DNA from: Gnetum montanum
Lineage: Eukaryota; Streptophyta; Gnetopsida; Gnetales; Gnetaceae
Assembly (NCBI GenBank): GCA_015680685.1
Contig: MNCI01027332.1
Coordinates: 8,612 to 37,913, forward strand
Length of the DNA: 29,302 nucleotides
Reading direction: 5' to 3'
Below the pieces are notes generated by a model. That model saw only the letters and a program-made list of their open reading frames with translations. It had not been told where the DNA came from and searched no databases. Within the stretch, counting starts at the first letter, position 1; every line of letters begins with the position of its first letter. Both the position numbers and the translations under genes were made by a program. This document shows, one piece after another, positions 20,661 to 29,302 of the stretch.

Positions 20661-21100
20661 ATATGTTGGGATATCCTAGGATCTATTCTAGTTAATTTGG
20701 GATATGACCAAGTGAAGGCTTCTGACCATTTATTTATTACCTTCAGTAGTTCTTCTTTCTATTGAGGAGCAAGCTTAGCATTAACAATTACCAGTTTTCC
20801 ATTTTTAAGGAATGTGTATTCCATACCTGTGGGCAACGGTTTTAGCTCAAGGGGCTCTTGATTAAATTTCTTAGGGATTTCTAACTTTCCCCAGTTGATA
20901 TTTTCAAGGTTAAGACTTGGAAGTTGGTGGTGGACTTACTCTAATGTGTCTATGCTATCGATGTAAGCACAAGTCAAACCCTCAGTTAGTTCCATGCATA
21001 TGAGTGAACTACTTTCTTGATCAACTATCAACCACTGGGTGTCTTCCTGTCATGTGGTTGCTACATACAGGAATCTTTGTATGTTAATCACCTATGCACA

Positions 21101-21560
21101 CTAATTGTATGTAGGCAATGCTAAACTTTGCAAAAACCATGACCTCTGCATGCAATTACACCCTTTCTCACTATATGTAATGCATGAAAATTTCTTCTTC
21201 TCAATCTTTCCTAATGTATTTTCATTTGATATTTCTAGGGAAAGATCATGGATTCCTAGGTGTGCGTCGATGGTGCTTAGCCATGCTCTTCCCATTATGA
21301 TTGCAAAGTCCCCCTTACCATTGTTTACTTGAATCACTAGGAAGTCAGCTGGGTACAACCACTCATAGATAGTGGTAACAATGTCTTCCACTAGTCCCAA
21401 TGAAACAGTGAAGGACTAGTCAGCCAACTCTAGATGGATGCTGCTCTCTTTCAATGGAGGTCGGTTCTAGGCCTTGTACATTTCTTAAGAAATCAAGTTG
21501 ACACCAGAACCTGAATCCAAAAGAGCCTTCCATGACATAATTTTAGCAATTTGTAAGTAT
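21101..21560 (-). pseudogene. Aspartic protease relic of element 2
   Basis: Cleaves the Gag-Pol polyprotein during particle maturation. The catalytic motif ALLDSGSGVNLIS lies at about 21490-21525 (DSG codons 21509-21517). It is followed by LGLVEDIVTTIYEWLYPADF and a C-terminal IIMGRAWLSTIDAHLGI, the retropepsin-like layout of plant Ty3/gypsy elements. One TAA and a TAG interrupt the first third. It sits between the Pro-rich linker and reverse transcriptase in the expected order. Confidence 0.88.
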
Positions 21561-22303
21561 ATCAAATGCCTCCCAGGATTAGAGAATTTTTTAGGAAGGT
21601 GGCCAACTTTGATCCAATAGGTGACAACATGTGTTAGCATGACCGTATGCGTTGAGTGCAGTGATTAGGTTGAAGGGGGATCTGAAGTTTTGATTGATAC
21701 TGAGGTATCTAAGGAATTAGCCACTTGTGATTACAAGGGCTTGGTTGGACTGTTGTTCCTAAAGAAAGGTCTTTTCTTCATGTGGTTGTTGGAATCAATA
21801 ATAGGTTGAGAGTTAATAGCCCCCATGGCATTACGTTACTGTGGGTGGGTAGGAATTTCACCTTGCATCGCGGGAGTAAGTGGTAGTGGAGCTATTCATG
21901 GAAGAGATGCAACCATATGAGAAGGATGATATGCTTGCAGAATATCACCTATAGAAGAGGGAATTCCATAATACTCGTAGGCTTGGTAGTGAGGTTGAGA
22001 AGTGATGTGACCAGTAAAGTCACATGGGGAGACTGGTTGTTGCACGTAATATCCATACAGGTCAGGTTGCCAGTAAGGATACTGTTGCCTTGGTGGTGGA
22101 ATTCCCCATGATTGTGGGTGTTTCCATTGTTAATATTGCTCAATCAGTTGTGGTGGAGTTCCACTGGGATAATATGTTAAGGGTTGGTGGAACTGCCTTG
22201 GGTTACCTTGAGGATAAGGTAACCTTCAGGGTGTTTGCCTTTTGTTTAATTGTGAGTTGAGTGCATACACCCCAAACTCCTACAAATGTGAGATTATAAG
22301 TCA
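21561..22303 (-). pseudogene. Pro/Gln-rich linker between Gag and protease, element 2
   Basis: Decayed but readable Pro, Tyr, Gln and Ser-rich sequence (LTYYPSGTPP, HPQSWGIPPP, YGYYVQQPVSP). It corresponds to 3190-3900 of element 1. No catalytic motif. Stops and probable frame changes are frequent. Confidence 0.6.
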
Positions 22304-22637
22304 ACATCCCTTAGGATGGTCATATTGACATATCTCACATCCACTATCATTTTCTGTTAACGAATCCATAACCTCTTCAATGATGGCAACTTTGCCCTTA
22401 CCCTTGCTACATGCATGTTCAGCCTCTTTCTTTTTTCTTTTCTCAATACCTTGCTCTCTAGAATCCTCTACTATTTTAAGAACACTTTAAAATCTATTAT
22501 CTAGGGAATCCTACATTAGGTCTACCTTTGCCAAACATTTTGATGTCATCTTTTGGATAGGCAAAGTTTTCCTATTCACCATCTCTTCAAGTGGTGACTC
22601 TTCTTCATCCTCAAAAAATATTACTCCCCTCTTCTGA

Positions 22638-22731
22638 AGTGAAGGACCTTGGTTATACTCTTTCACACTTTCTCTCTTCCATANTAGTGAAGGACCTTGG
22701 TTATACTCTTTCACACTTTCTCTCTTCCATA
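22638..22731. repeat. 46-bp direct duplication around N at 22684
   Basis: 22638-22683 and 22686-22731 are identical, with N plus one base between them. It repeats the WKRESVKEYNQGPSL peptide of gag. Same pattern and same length as at 2449-2542. Confidence 0.85.
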
Positions 22732-23445
22732 GCCCACCTTCTTCCTTAGCAACTTTCTCCAACAATCTTTGGATTTGATGGGACCTAAGCTCAGATAGTC
22801 TTCCTTGGGAATAAGTCCCAAGGGATCTTCTTGTTTCATTACTAATCCCATCCATGAGATGGCACAGTTGATCCGTTTGTGAATAACCATGGCCAAGACA
22901 ATGATGTAACAATGCATAGTATCATCCCATGGTAGCATCCAAGGGTTTATAGGGTTCATGTCCTCCTTGTTTCCAGCCTTGGATTTACTTTAACAAGTTA
23001 GACACTTAGGAGTACGTTTGGTACTTATTGTTGAATAATTCTAATATAGTACTTCATCTACGAATAGATTTTGGTTCTAAGAACTAGTACTAGCTTTTCA
23101 CTTCTTTAACTAGTGTCTATGGGAACAACTTAAGTTTTTTCTATTTGTTCTCTATGTTTTGTAAGGCACACGTGTCATGGAATGCTTGTAAATGATTCTG
23201 AGGATTAGTGCTATATCCCCCTTCAAATTGTGGGATATTGTTCATATCTAATCTCTTAATCCTACTATCTTTTTGGTGCCTTTTTGGAATTCTAACAGCC
23301 TCAGTTATGTCTAACATACTTCAAGTAGCAAGTAGGGGTTCATTGTGATCATCTCGTCCATGGTGTCTATGATGCCTACATTGTTCCCTACTCTCCCTTC
23401 TTCTATGTCATGAATCTCTAGAGTTCCCTCGTCCCCTTTCCTGGC

Positions 23446-23586
23446 CATTTTGTCTATGACTTCCACTTTGCCTACGTTTATCCCCATGGTCTTTTTCTTT
23501 ATGATCATGTCTGGANCATTTTGTCTATGACTTCCACTTTGCCTACGTTTATCCCCATGGTCTTTTTCTTTATGATCATGTCTGGA
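23446..23586. repeat. 70-bp direct duplication around N at 23516
   Basis: 23446-23515 and 23517-23586 are identical and separated only by N, inside the charged part of gag. Probably uncollapsed contig ends. Confidence 0.85.
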
Positions 23587-24416
23587 TATTAAAGGAGAGG
23601 GTGAAGGAGATGATGAAGGTTAAGAAGAAGGAGAACCATCACCATGACGGTGTATGCTACCTTCTCTTCTATTGTCTCGGCCCTGATCGTGATTGCTATT
23701 AGAATGTCCACCTTTATCATGAGTTTGTGTCCCTTTTTTAGACCTTTATGACCATGGGTATCACAACCTATGTTATGAATAGTGGAATTAAGGTTATGAT
23801 ACATAACCCCTTGGCCAAAGTCAAGCGGATGAACATCGTTGTGTGGCCAACTGCCTGAGGTAGGTTCACCACCCTCATTTTTGCTTAAGACATGTGGGGC
23901 ATCCTAGGACCACTTACCCTTCAAAGACTTATGATGTCTCTCCTGTTGCAAGTTCCTTTGATGTTGTGCCTCTATGGAATGGTATTCTCTCTAGTCATGG
24001 TCTTGCACAACATATTCTATGTGTAAGTGCATCATGCCAATTCGTGTGAGAGCATGAAGAAGCATGCTTGGGATTGAATGATCGGGAGGTAACACTATGT
24101 TACCTTCTAAGTCTCATCAACATAGTTGTTCATCTTGATGAAGGATAAAGGTCAAGTCTAGTATATACTCATCGGGATGAATATATACCACTTGAACTTG
24201 TTGAGGGACTGGTAGATCAATGTCATGTGTATTACGCCGTCGACTATTTCTTGTTTCAAACCTAGGCGATGAGGCGCTTTCGTATGAAGAATGAGACATA
24301 CTTGTCTATTCAATGTGTAATATATTTTTATTTATTATTTTCTCAACCAACCCTAAGGGTTCATTCCAATGATGTGAATGATTTCCTAAGTTCTAATTAG
24401 TGGACAAACAACTAAC

Positions 24417-24434
24417 TCCTTGAAAATGGCACCA
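24417..24434 (-). other. Primer-binding site of element 2 (tRNA-Asp type)
   Basis: On the minus strand TGGTGCCATTTTCAAGGA, one base after the 5' LTR. It is a decayed match to the tRNA-Asp site TGGCGCCGTTGCCGGGGA and sets the minus orientation. Confidence 0.78.
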
Positions 24435-24435
24435 A

Positions 24436-25279
24436 TGATGAGTGTTTCACACACGATCCGATCAAATTCCAAAGACTAAGTGCTTATGCATCCTTGTGGA
24501 ATAAGGATAGGTTGGTAGATCATTGTCTTCCCAAGCTTACTTGTATGTCATGATTGTATGGTTAAGTAAGCTTGAGACATATGATTTTTATAGATTTTAT
24601 GTTTTTATGTCCTATGCTAGTAGGGAAGGAGAGAGGTAACTAAGTAAGTAATTTAATTTAACTACTAATTAACTAAGTTCTAACTAATCCTAACACCAGC
24701 ATCCATTCCCACTTGCCATACACATCCTAAACCAGTGCAACATGACTGGGTTTACCAAACGCTAATCATTACTGGGTTACCAAGCATTACACGCATGCTT
24801 GAAGTGGTCGTGCTTGTGTAATTTAACAATTTTCTTAATTGATCAAAATGAATTACTGTGCTAATAATAGAAATGTAAAGTGCATAAAATAGAATAAAGT
24901 AAAATAAATACATAAGAAAATAAAATAAAAGAAATGCATAAGAAAATAAATTTCAAGTGTTGCAAGGATGAATCGAAGTGCTTGTCTTTATTGCCATACA
25001 CAAGGTGTGCTTAGGTACACAATGCTTGAATAAAGATCTTTCCACACTTAAACTTCCTACTACGGGCACTTGGAAAATACTCTAACTTTAAAACAAACTA
25101 CAAGAGTTTCATTACGTGACTGCTAAAAGATTTCTTTTCAATTGTGCACTTGGGCACTGTATTTATAGGCTTGGGAGCAACTACTCTAATAGTTATAGTA
25201 ACTACTTTAATAATTAGAATAACTACTAGAGTACCCACTCTAATAATTAGAGTAACTGCTAGAGTAACCGATCTCATCA
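24436..25279 (-). repeat. 5' LTR of element 2
   Basis: 844 bp, pairing with 15474-16325. TATA box (minus) at 25160-25167. The U3 repeat of ACTCTAATAATTAGA-like units at 25181-25268 is longer than in the 3' copy. About 38 bp at the U5 end are missing relative to the 3' copy. Confidence 0.9.
25160..25167 (-). promoter_or_regulatory. TATA box of element 2 5' LTR
   Basis: TATAAATA on the minus strand in CCTATAAATACAGTG, the promoter expected to drive gag-pol. Confidence 0.75.
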
Positions 25280-25284
25280 CCCAA
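25280..25284. repeat. Right target-site duplication of element 2 (CCCAA)
   Basis: Identical to 15469-15473. Confidence 0.9.
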
Positions 25285-25660
25285 CTAGCCATACAACTTA
25301 ATGTTAGCTTTGGAAAAATAACAAACATTCAAGAATCTCTATAAGTATAACCAAACATCAATAGTGAAGGAATACTACTAATAGCCAATAAGTCTAAGCA
25401 TCCAAAAGCTCTAACAAAATTAACAAGGATTTCCAAGATCAATTCCAACAATCCAACCTAAACCAAACCAACCAAATAATGTTGAATAAGGTCCAAATTC
25501 ATCAAAATGTATTGTAATAAACTAATTTCATAAACAATTTAATTAATAATAATAATAACATGCTCATACAAAAACCAATTCATGTCAGCACATGCATCGC
25601 ATGCCCATATCATACCTTCCATGAAAAACTTATCACACTGGTCCACTCAATTAGTATATA
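25285..25660. other. Spacer between elements 2 and 4
   Basis: AT-rich with an AATAAT microsatellite near 25544. No gene or element boundary other than the neighbours was recognised. Confidence 0.5.
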
Positions 25661-26568
25661 TGATGTACCATCAATAATATAGGTTACATCGATGCATGCC
25701 TATTGACATAGCTTTGTTGACATATCCCCATTGATGCATGTTAGGATGCATTAACATAAGTACATTGACATTGATGTAATCATTACATATATAAATGTGC
25801 ATACCTATCACATTTTTGGCATCTTTCAATCATAGTCTTAGCTAAATTCTTGTAATTTATCCTTTTGAAGGTTATAGTATTTTCCCTCTAAGTGCCCACA
25901 TTGTGAATTTATAAGATCATATGGAATTTTATTTGAGTGCATATGCATCTGGACACATTTTCATGAATAGAAATAAAATTTAGATTTCCTACATCCATTA
26001 GAACACTTAGACTAGTTTAATCTTACTTTTTAGAACTTTACTTTATATGGAATTTATATTTATGCTCTTAAGTAATTAATTTAGTTATCCATAAACATAT
26101 AAATATGACCACTTTGAGCATTATGTATTAATGCATGGTAATCCTAGTAGTGAATACTTGATATGCCTAGTAGCATACACTTGGTAACCCATAGCGTTAA
26201 TATAAGTTCAGGATGTGTATAGTAAGTGCAAACGGATACACCATGTTAGGATAGTTAAGATAATTAATCATAAATTAATTAGTTAGTTAATTAAATAATT
26301 TAAATCTTCATTTAATCATCTAGAAATTAAGAGAAAATAATTAAAAAATATAAAAATAGATACCTTATGCCTCAACCACACTTAACCATATGCACATTTT
26401 AACATAAGTTTGGATTGGGAAGACAAAAACTTACAACTACATAATTTACTAGTTTGGAATATCAACAACTTAGGTAACTAAGTCACTAAGTCCAAAAAAT
26501 TCAACTAGATTGCATGTAAATACCTATGATTTGTGTGGTTGAATATAAGGAATATCCACTACTCATCA
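25661..26568 (+). repeat. 5' LTR of element 4
   Basis: About 908 bp, from TGATGTACC to ACTCATCA. U3 has repeated ATTGA-GATG/GACAT motifs, a TATA-like TATATAAAT at 25788-25796 and the triplet of GGTAATCCTAG / GATATGCCTAG / GGTAACCCATAG units at 26131-26195. Parts align with 27557-28494, but with considerable divergence. The left border is less certain than the right. Confidence 0.65.
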
Positions 26569-26569
26569 T

Positions 26570-26587
26570 TGACATTGTTGTTGGAAA
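26570..26587 (+). other. Decayed primer-binding site of element 4
   Basis: TGACATTGTTGTTGGAAA-like sequence one base after CATCA. It is the most decayed of the four tRNA-Asp-type sites; the changes are mostly C-to-T and G-to-A. Confidence 0.5.
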
Positions 26588-26728
26588 CTTAGTTTAGCTA
26601 AGTACGCTAAATATTGTTAAAAAAGTGGTCCATATAAAGTTGTTATAAAAAAAACATAATAAGATTTCTTTCATATAAAATAATGATAATACAATTATGC
26701 CAATACACACTATATACATATTACTAAG

Positions 26729-27556
26729 ATGACTTCTTCTCTCAAAAATGAATCTCCACCACATGTTGACTATTCTAATAAGTAGTAGGATAGGACAAAA
26801 AAGACTACTGGTGAGAAGTCTCAACAACTAAGGGTATTCTATGCTTATCTAGATTCCTCTTATCTACATTTCACCTTCATCCTTCATCAAGATGAATAGT
26901 TATGCTAAAGGGATATGAAATGTAACATTGTGTTACCTCTCGATTAATCTATTCCCACCATGATCATGGTCCAACTCATGAGGCTAGGCATTGAAGAAGT
27001 AGGGCTAGAGTATAAAATAACAAATCAAGCCTCCATATACTATTAGCCTATAAAATCATAGCTTAGAAAATACAAATGCATGAAGGCACACTATGAAGCC
27101 TCTAAGTGCAAAAGGATCTCAACACCCTTATTTTTTCAATCACAAAAAGAAGACCCTAAATTCTTTTCAAGGATCTCTTAATACATATATTCTCCTTTTG
27201 TTGAGGATGACACCCTTCACAAATGGTTGTAGTCAACCTTGGATAACTTTGGTGAGGGAATGATGGAGATCAAAGACCAAAGAACATCAAAGGATAGATC
27301 TCCAAGTCATTCATCCAAAGATAGAGAGAAAGATAAGTATAAGAAGAAGAACCAAGCAAAGGACCATATAAGAAGAACTACTAGGCACCATTCTCCTAGT
27401 CCTCCATCTTCATGATTCTTCTCATTATCAAACTCTAATATGAGAATATATGGTTGAGATAGAGGTAGATCTTATCAAGATTGAGATGAAGATAAAAGAA
27501 GATTTCATCATGATGATGGAAACCAAGATCATAAAAAACATAGAGAAGAAGAACAA
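26729..27556 (+). pseudogene. gag N-terminal region of element 4
   Basis: 276 codons in one frame from ATG (MTSSLKNESPPHVDY) to the insertion point, with stops but no indel. It contains the shared N-terminal domain (YLHFTFILHQDE, then NIVLPLD-SIPTMIMVQLMRLG and LEYKITNQ), then a long Lys/Arg/Asp/Ser/His-rich basic-acidic stretch (SHSSKDREKDKYKKKNQAK, HHDDGNQDHKKHREEEQ), the same order as in element 2 gag. The stops fit Gln, Trp or Arg codons. The capsid core and knuckle are absent because element 3 follows directly. Confidence 0.7.
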
Positions 27557-28494
27557 TGATGATTCATGTTTTGTTGGTTACATCAATGTAACCTCGTTGA
27601 TGTGGCCTCGTCGTCTAGGCCTCATTGATGAGGCCTAGTTGATGCATCATATCATGTGTTGACTTGGCCCTATCAACATAGTGTTTGTAGTCAACTATAA
27701 ATACACACTTGTAGCTGCATTTATAAACAAGGAGATTGTAGTTTCAACACAACTCTTGCATTTTTTTTCATTTAAAAGTTAGAATTTTTCCTCTAAGAGC
27801 TTGTAGTAGGAGTCATTGAGTGTATGGATCTTTATTTGAGCATTGTTGTACCTGAGCATGATAATGTGGGTAGTAATAAAGATGAGGTTTTTGATAAACC
27901 TTGTAGCACTTTGGATAGATTAGATATTTCATTTTTTCATTTAATGTTTTTAGTTATGTATTAAATGTTTTCGATTAGTTATTAATTATTTTTTAGTTAT
28001 TACATTAATGAAGCAATTAAGCTAGATAGAATATACACATAAGTGTGATTTCTTCAAGCGTAACATGTATTCGCTTGGTAATCCCAGCAACGTTATTGCT
28101 TGGTATGCCCAGTAGTGTAGTGCTTGGTCACCCAATAGTGGATACATGGTTTAAGATGTGTATAAAAAGTGGGAAAAAATACTTATGTTAGGATTAGTTA
28201 AATGATTAGTTAATTAGTTAATTTAGATTATTTAATCAAATTCATTTTTATCTACATTTCAAGAACCCAACTATAAAACATAAAAATGATAAAAATTGAG
28301 TGCCTCAATTACACTTAACCATACCAACAAACATCACAAGTGTAATTCATAAGACAACAATTGACCTTAAGGCTAGATTCACTTCTTAAAGGGCTAGTGT
28401 ACTAGAAATGATAATGTCTTCGTAATTTGACTAGATCATGCATGAACACTTGTGATTCATATGGTTGGGCATAGGGGTACCTCACTACTCATCA
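27557..28494 (+). repeat. 5' LTR of element 3
   Basis: 938 bp, from TGATGATTCATG to ACTCATCA. U3 carries short GTTGATG/CATTGATG/GGCCTCG repeats. TATA box CTATAAATA at 27695-27703. Triplet repeat at 28066-28140 is the clearest in the window: CTTGGTAATCCCAG, CTTGGTATGCCCAG, CTTGGTCACCCAAT. The U5 end CATATGGTTGGGCATAGGGG matches elements 1 and 2. Confidence 0.78.
27695..27703 (+). promoter_or_regulatory. TATA box of element 3 LTR
   Basis: CTATAAATA, about 139 bp into the LTR, preceded by GTAGTCAA. Same sequence and position class as the other LTRs. Confidence 0.7.
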
Positions 28495-28495
28495 T

Positions 28496-28513
28496 TGGCA
28501 CCATTGCCAAGGA
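28496..28513 (+). other. Primer-binding site of element 3 (tRNA-Asp type)
   Basis: TGGCACCATTGCCAAGGA, one base after the LTR, is the best-preserved of the four sites. It differs from TGGCGCCGTTGCCGGGGA at four positions, all transitions. Confidence 0.82.
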
Positions 28514-28670
28514 CATTGTTTATGGAACGTGCATTATTTAGGTCTAAGTGAATATCATTAATATCAATGTATGAACCTGAAGGTCAATATCATTCTGACT
28601 ATACATAGAATTATACAAGCACATTGATAATTTTTTTTTATTTTGCAAAATATCTTATTTTTCTTGCAAG

Positions 28671-29302
28671 CATGAGGATACCAAACCATTGGTTCCACAA
28701 AAATGCAAGGTGGTATACACTCATCTAGAGGAGTTTGTACTGAACTTCACCTTCATCCTACATTAGGATGAATAGCTATGATGGTGTGATATGGAGGGCA
28801 ATGTCATCTTACCCCCTGATCAATCTGTGCCTAGGATGTTATTTAAAATCCTTAAGAAGTTAGGCATAGCATATCTTCGTGAAGAATACATTGTGGATGG
28901 ATATGAAACTTGAAACTACTATCCCATTGAAACACAATGTAAACGAGATCAACATTAGCAGAAACTCCATGAAGATACAAAGGGGAAACATTACACCAAT
29001 CCCTTGTTCCTACTAAATCAATATGACATTGAGGATCCTCCTACTAAAGGCTCTTAACATGAATATTCTCCACCCATTGCTACTAATGATGAGGGTGTGA
29101 ACCTAACCCTGCGATCCACTATTCATCCTTTTTATCCGATTTCAAACATTCCTCTTCATTTGACAATTCTCATGGAAGCCATCATTGAAACAATTGTGAT
29201 GAAGGTGATCACCAAGATAACAATGACCATGAAGGATACCAAAATTGAAGGGGTGTCTGAAACCATCATCGGCATCATCAACGCAACGATGATGATGAAC
29301 CA
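28671..29302 (+). pseudogene. gag N-terminal region of element 3 (incomplete at window end)
   Basis: The frame reads KPLVPQKCKVVYTHLEEFVL, then FTFILH-DE, GNVILPPDQSVPRMLFKIL and EEYIVDGYE, which matches the gag N-terminal domain of elements 2 and 4 block by block. Near 29140 the sense frame shifts, and a His/Asp/Asn-rich stretch follows (SHGSHH-NNCDEGDHQDNND), corresponding to the charged region of the other gags. Stops fit Gln and Trp codons. The real start is uncertain; the ATG at 28672 is out of frame with the domain. Confidence 0.68.

Larger units (their letters stand above)
22304..24299 (-). pseudogene. gag relic of element 2
   Basis: It starts at an ATG complementary to 24297-24299 (MSHSSYESASS). 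N-terminal domain: LPVPQQVQVVYIHPDEYILD then FILHQDEQLC, continuing GNIVLPPDHSIPSMLLHALT and EYVVQDHD; this domain recurs in elements 3 and 4. Next comes an Arg/His/Asp/Ser-rich stretch (about 23880-23400). The capsid-like core is at about 23270-23060 (NNIPQFEGG, NHLQAFHDTCALQNIENK, KKLKLFP), continuing to LCHLMDGISNETRRSLGTY and a coiled segment RSHQIQRLLEKVAKEEG. The zinc knuckle CEICQYDHPKGC (CX2CX3HX3C) is at 22304-22339. Core and knuckle align with element 1. Exact duplications around Ns at 22684 and 23516 distort it. The stop after LC fits a former Trp codon. Confidence 0.85.
15474..25279 (-). mobile_element. Element 2: full-length Athila/Tat-type Ty3/gypsy retrotransposon, minus strand
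   Basis: 9.8 kb with perfect CCCAA duplications. In transcription order: 5' LTR (25279-24436), tRNA-Asp-type primer site (24434-24417), gag (24299-22304), Pro-rich linker, protease, reverse transcriptase, partial RNase H, integrase (to about 18231), a 1.9-kb spacer with an antisense ORF, polypurine tract (16335-16326) and 3' LTR (16325-15474). The order PR-RT-RH-INT is Ty3/gypsy. The LLDSGSG protease site, VFMDD reverse-transcriptase box and lack of a chromodomain after the GPY motif point to the Athila/Tat side. In a 110-base stretch the LTRs differ at about 13 sites by eye, so it is old and dead, but its enzymes are still readable. Confidence 0.93.
25661..27556 (+). mobile_element. Element 4: 5' part of an LTR retrotransposon cut by element 3
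   Basis: 5' LTR (25661-26568), decayed primer site (26570-26587) and the gag N-terminal region (26729-27556). The gag frame ends exactly where the LTR of element 3 begins. The rest of element 4 would lie beyond element 3, outside the window. Confidence 0.7.
27557..29302 (+). mobile_element. Element 3: 5' part of an LTR retrotransposon, runs off the window
   Basis: 5' LTR (27557-28494), well-preserved primer site (28496-28513) and gag N-terminal region to the window end. It lies within gag of element 4 and is therefore the younger of the two. The candidate left target duplication is AACAA (27552-27556); the right end is not in the window. Confidence 0.75.

Noticed and set aside
21105-21332. 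Plus-strand ORFs opposite protease, RT and gag (also 20436-20633, 21917-22260, 25144-25344)
   Set aside because: Mirror frames of readable minus-strand coding or LTR sequence; no independent motif.
25661-28494. Elements 4 and 3 as one short element with two LTRs
   Set aside because: The second LTR is followed by its own primer site and a new gag start, no CATGGGGGTA-type polypurine tract precedes it, and the two LTRs are strongly diverged.

Overview
The window looks like intergenic DNA from a large, repeat-rich plant nuclear genome. A gymnosperm is plausible, but the sequence does not prove it. I find no intact host gene, RNA gene or CRISPR array. What can be read is a nest of old Ty3/gypsy LTR retrotransposons of the non-chromodomain Athila/Tat type. 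Their LTRs begin TGATG and mostly end CATCA. They share primer-binding sites resembling the 3' end of tRNA-Asp, a CATGGGGGTA-type polypurine tract, and heavy transition-type decay.

Layout. (1) 578-9802, plus strand, element 1: both LTRs, near-matching target duplications (ATGTC/ACGTC), a gag relic, no recognisable pol, and a long coiled-coil accessory reading frame (6042-8759) next to the 3' LTR. (2) 498-577 plus 9803-12198, plus strand, element 5: the 3' part of a relative carrying the same coiled-coil frame and a 3' LTR. Element 1 is inserted inside that frame. (3) 12199-15468: unclassified AT-rich DNA with a 204-base N gap. (4) 15474-25279, minus strand, element 2: a full-length element with perfect CCCAA target duplications and relics of gag, protease, reverse transcriptase, partial RNase H and integrase, plus a short antisense ORF between integrase and 3' LTR. 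(5) 25661-27556, plus strand, element 4: 5' LTR, primer site and the gag N-terminal region. It is cut in frame by (6) 27557-29302, plus strand, element 3: 5' LTR, primer site and the start of gag, running off the window.

How they relate. Element 2 represents the autonomous type that supplies the enzymes. Element 1 and perhaps element 5 look like pol-less partners that kept the cis signals, Gag (seen in element 1) and the coiled-coil protein, so they may have been mobilised in trans. All coding regions are broken by stops, mostly explicable as C-to-T or G-to-A changes at Gln, Arg or Trp codons.

Assembly caution. Three single Ns separate exact direct duplications (46, 46 and 70 bp) and two Ns bound an exact 172-bp inverted copy. 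These look like gap-closing artefacts. A further single N at 19874 sits where a large part of RNase H is missing.
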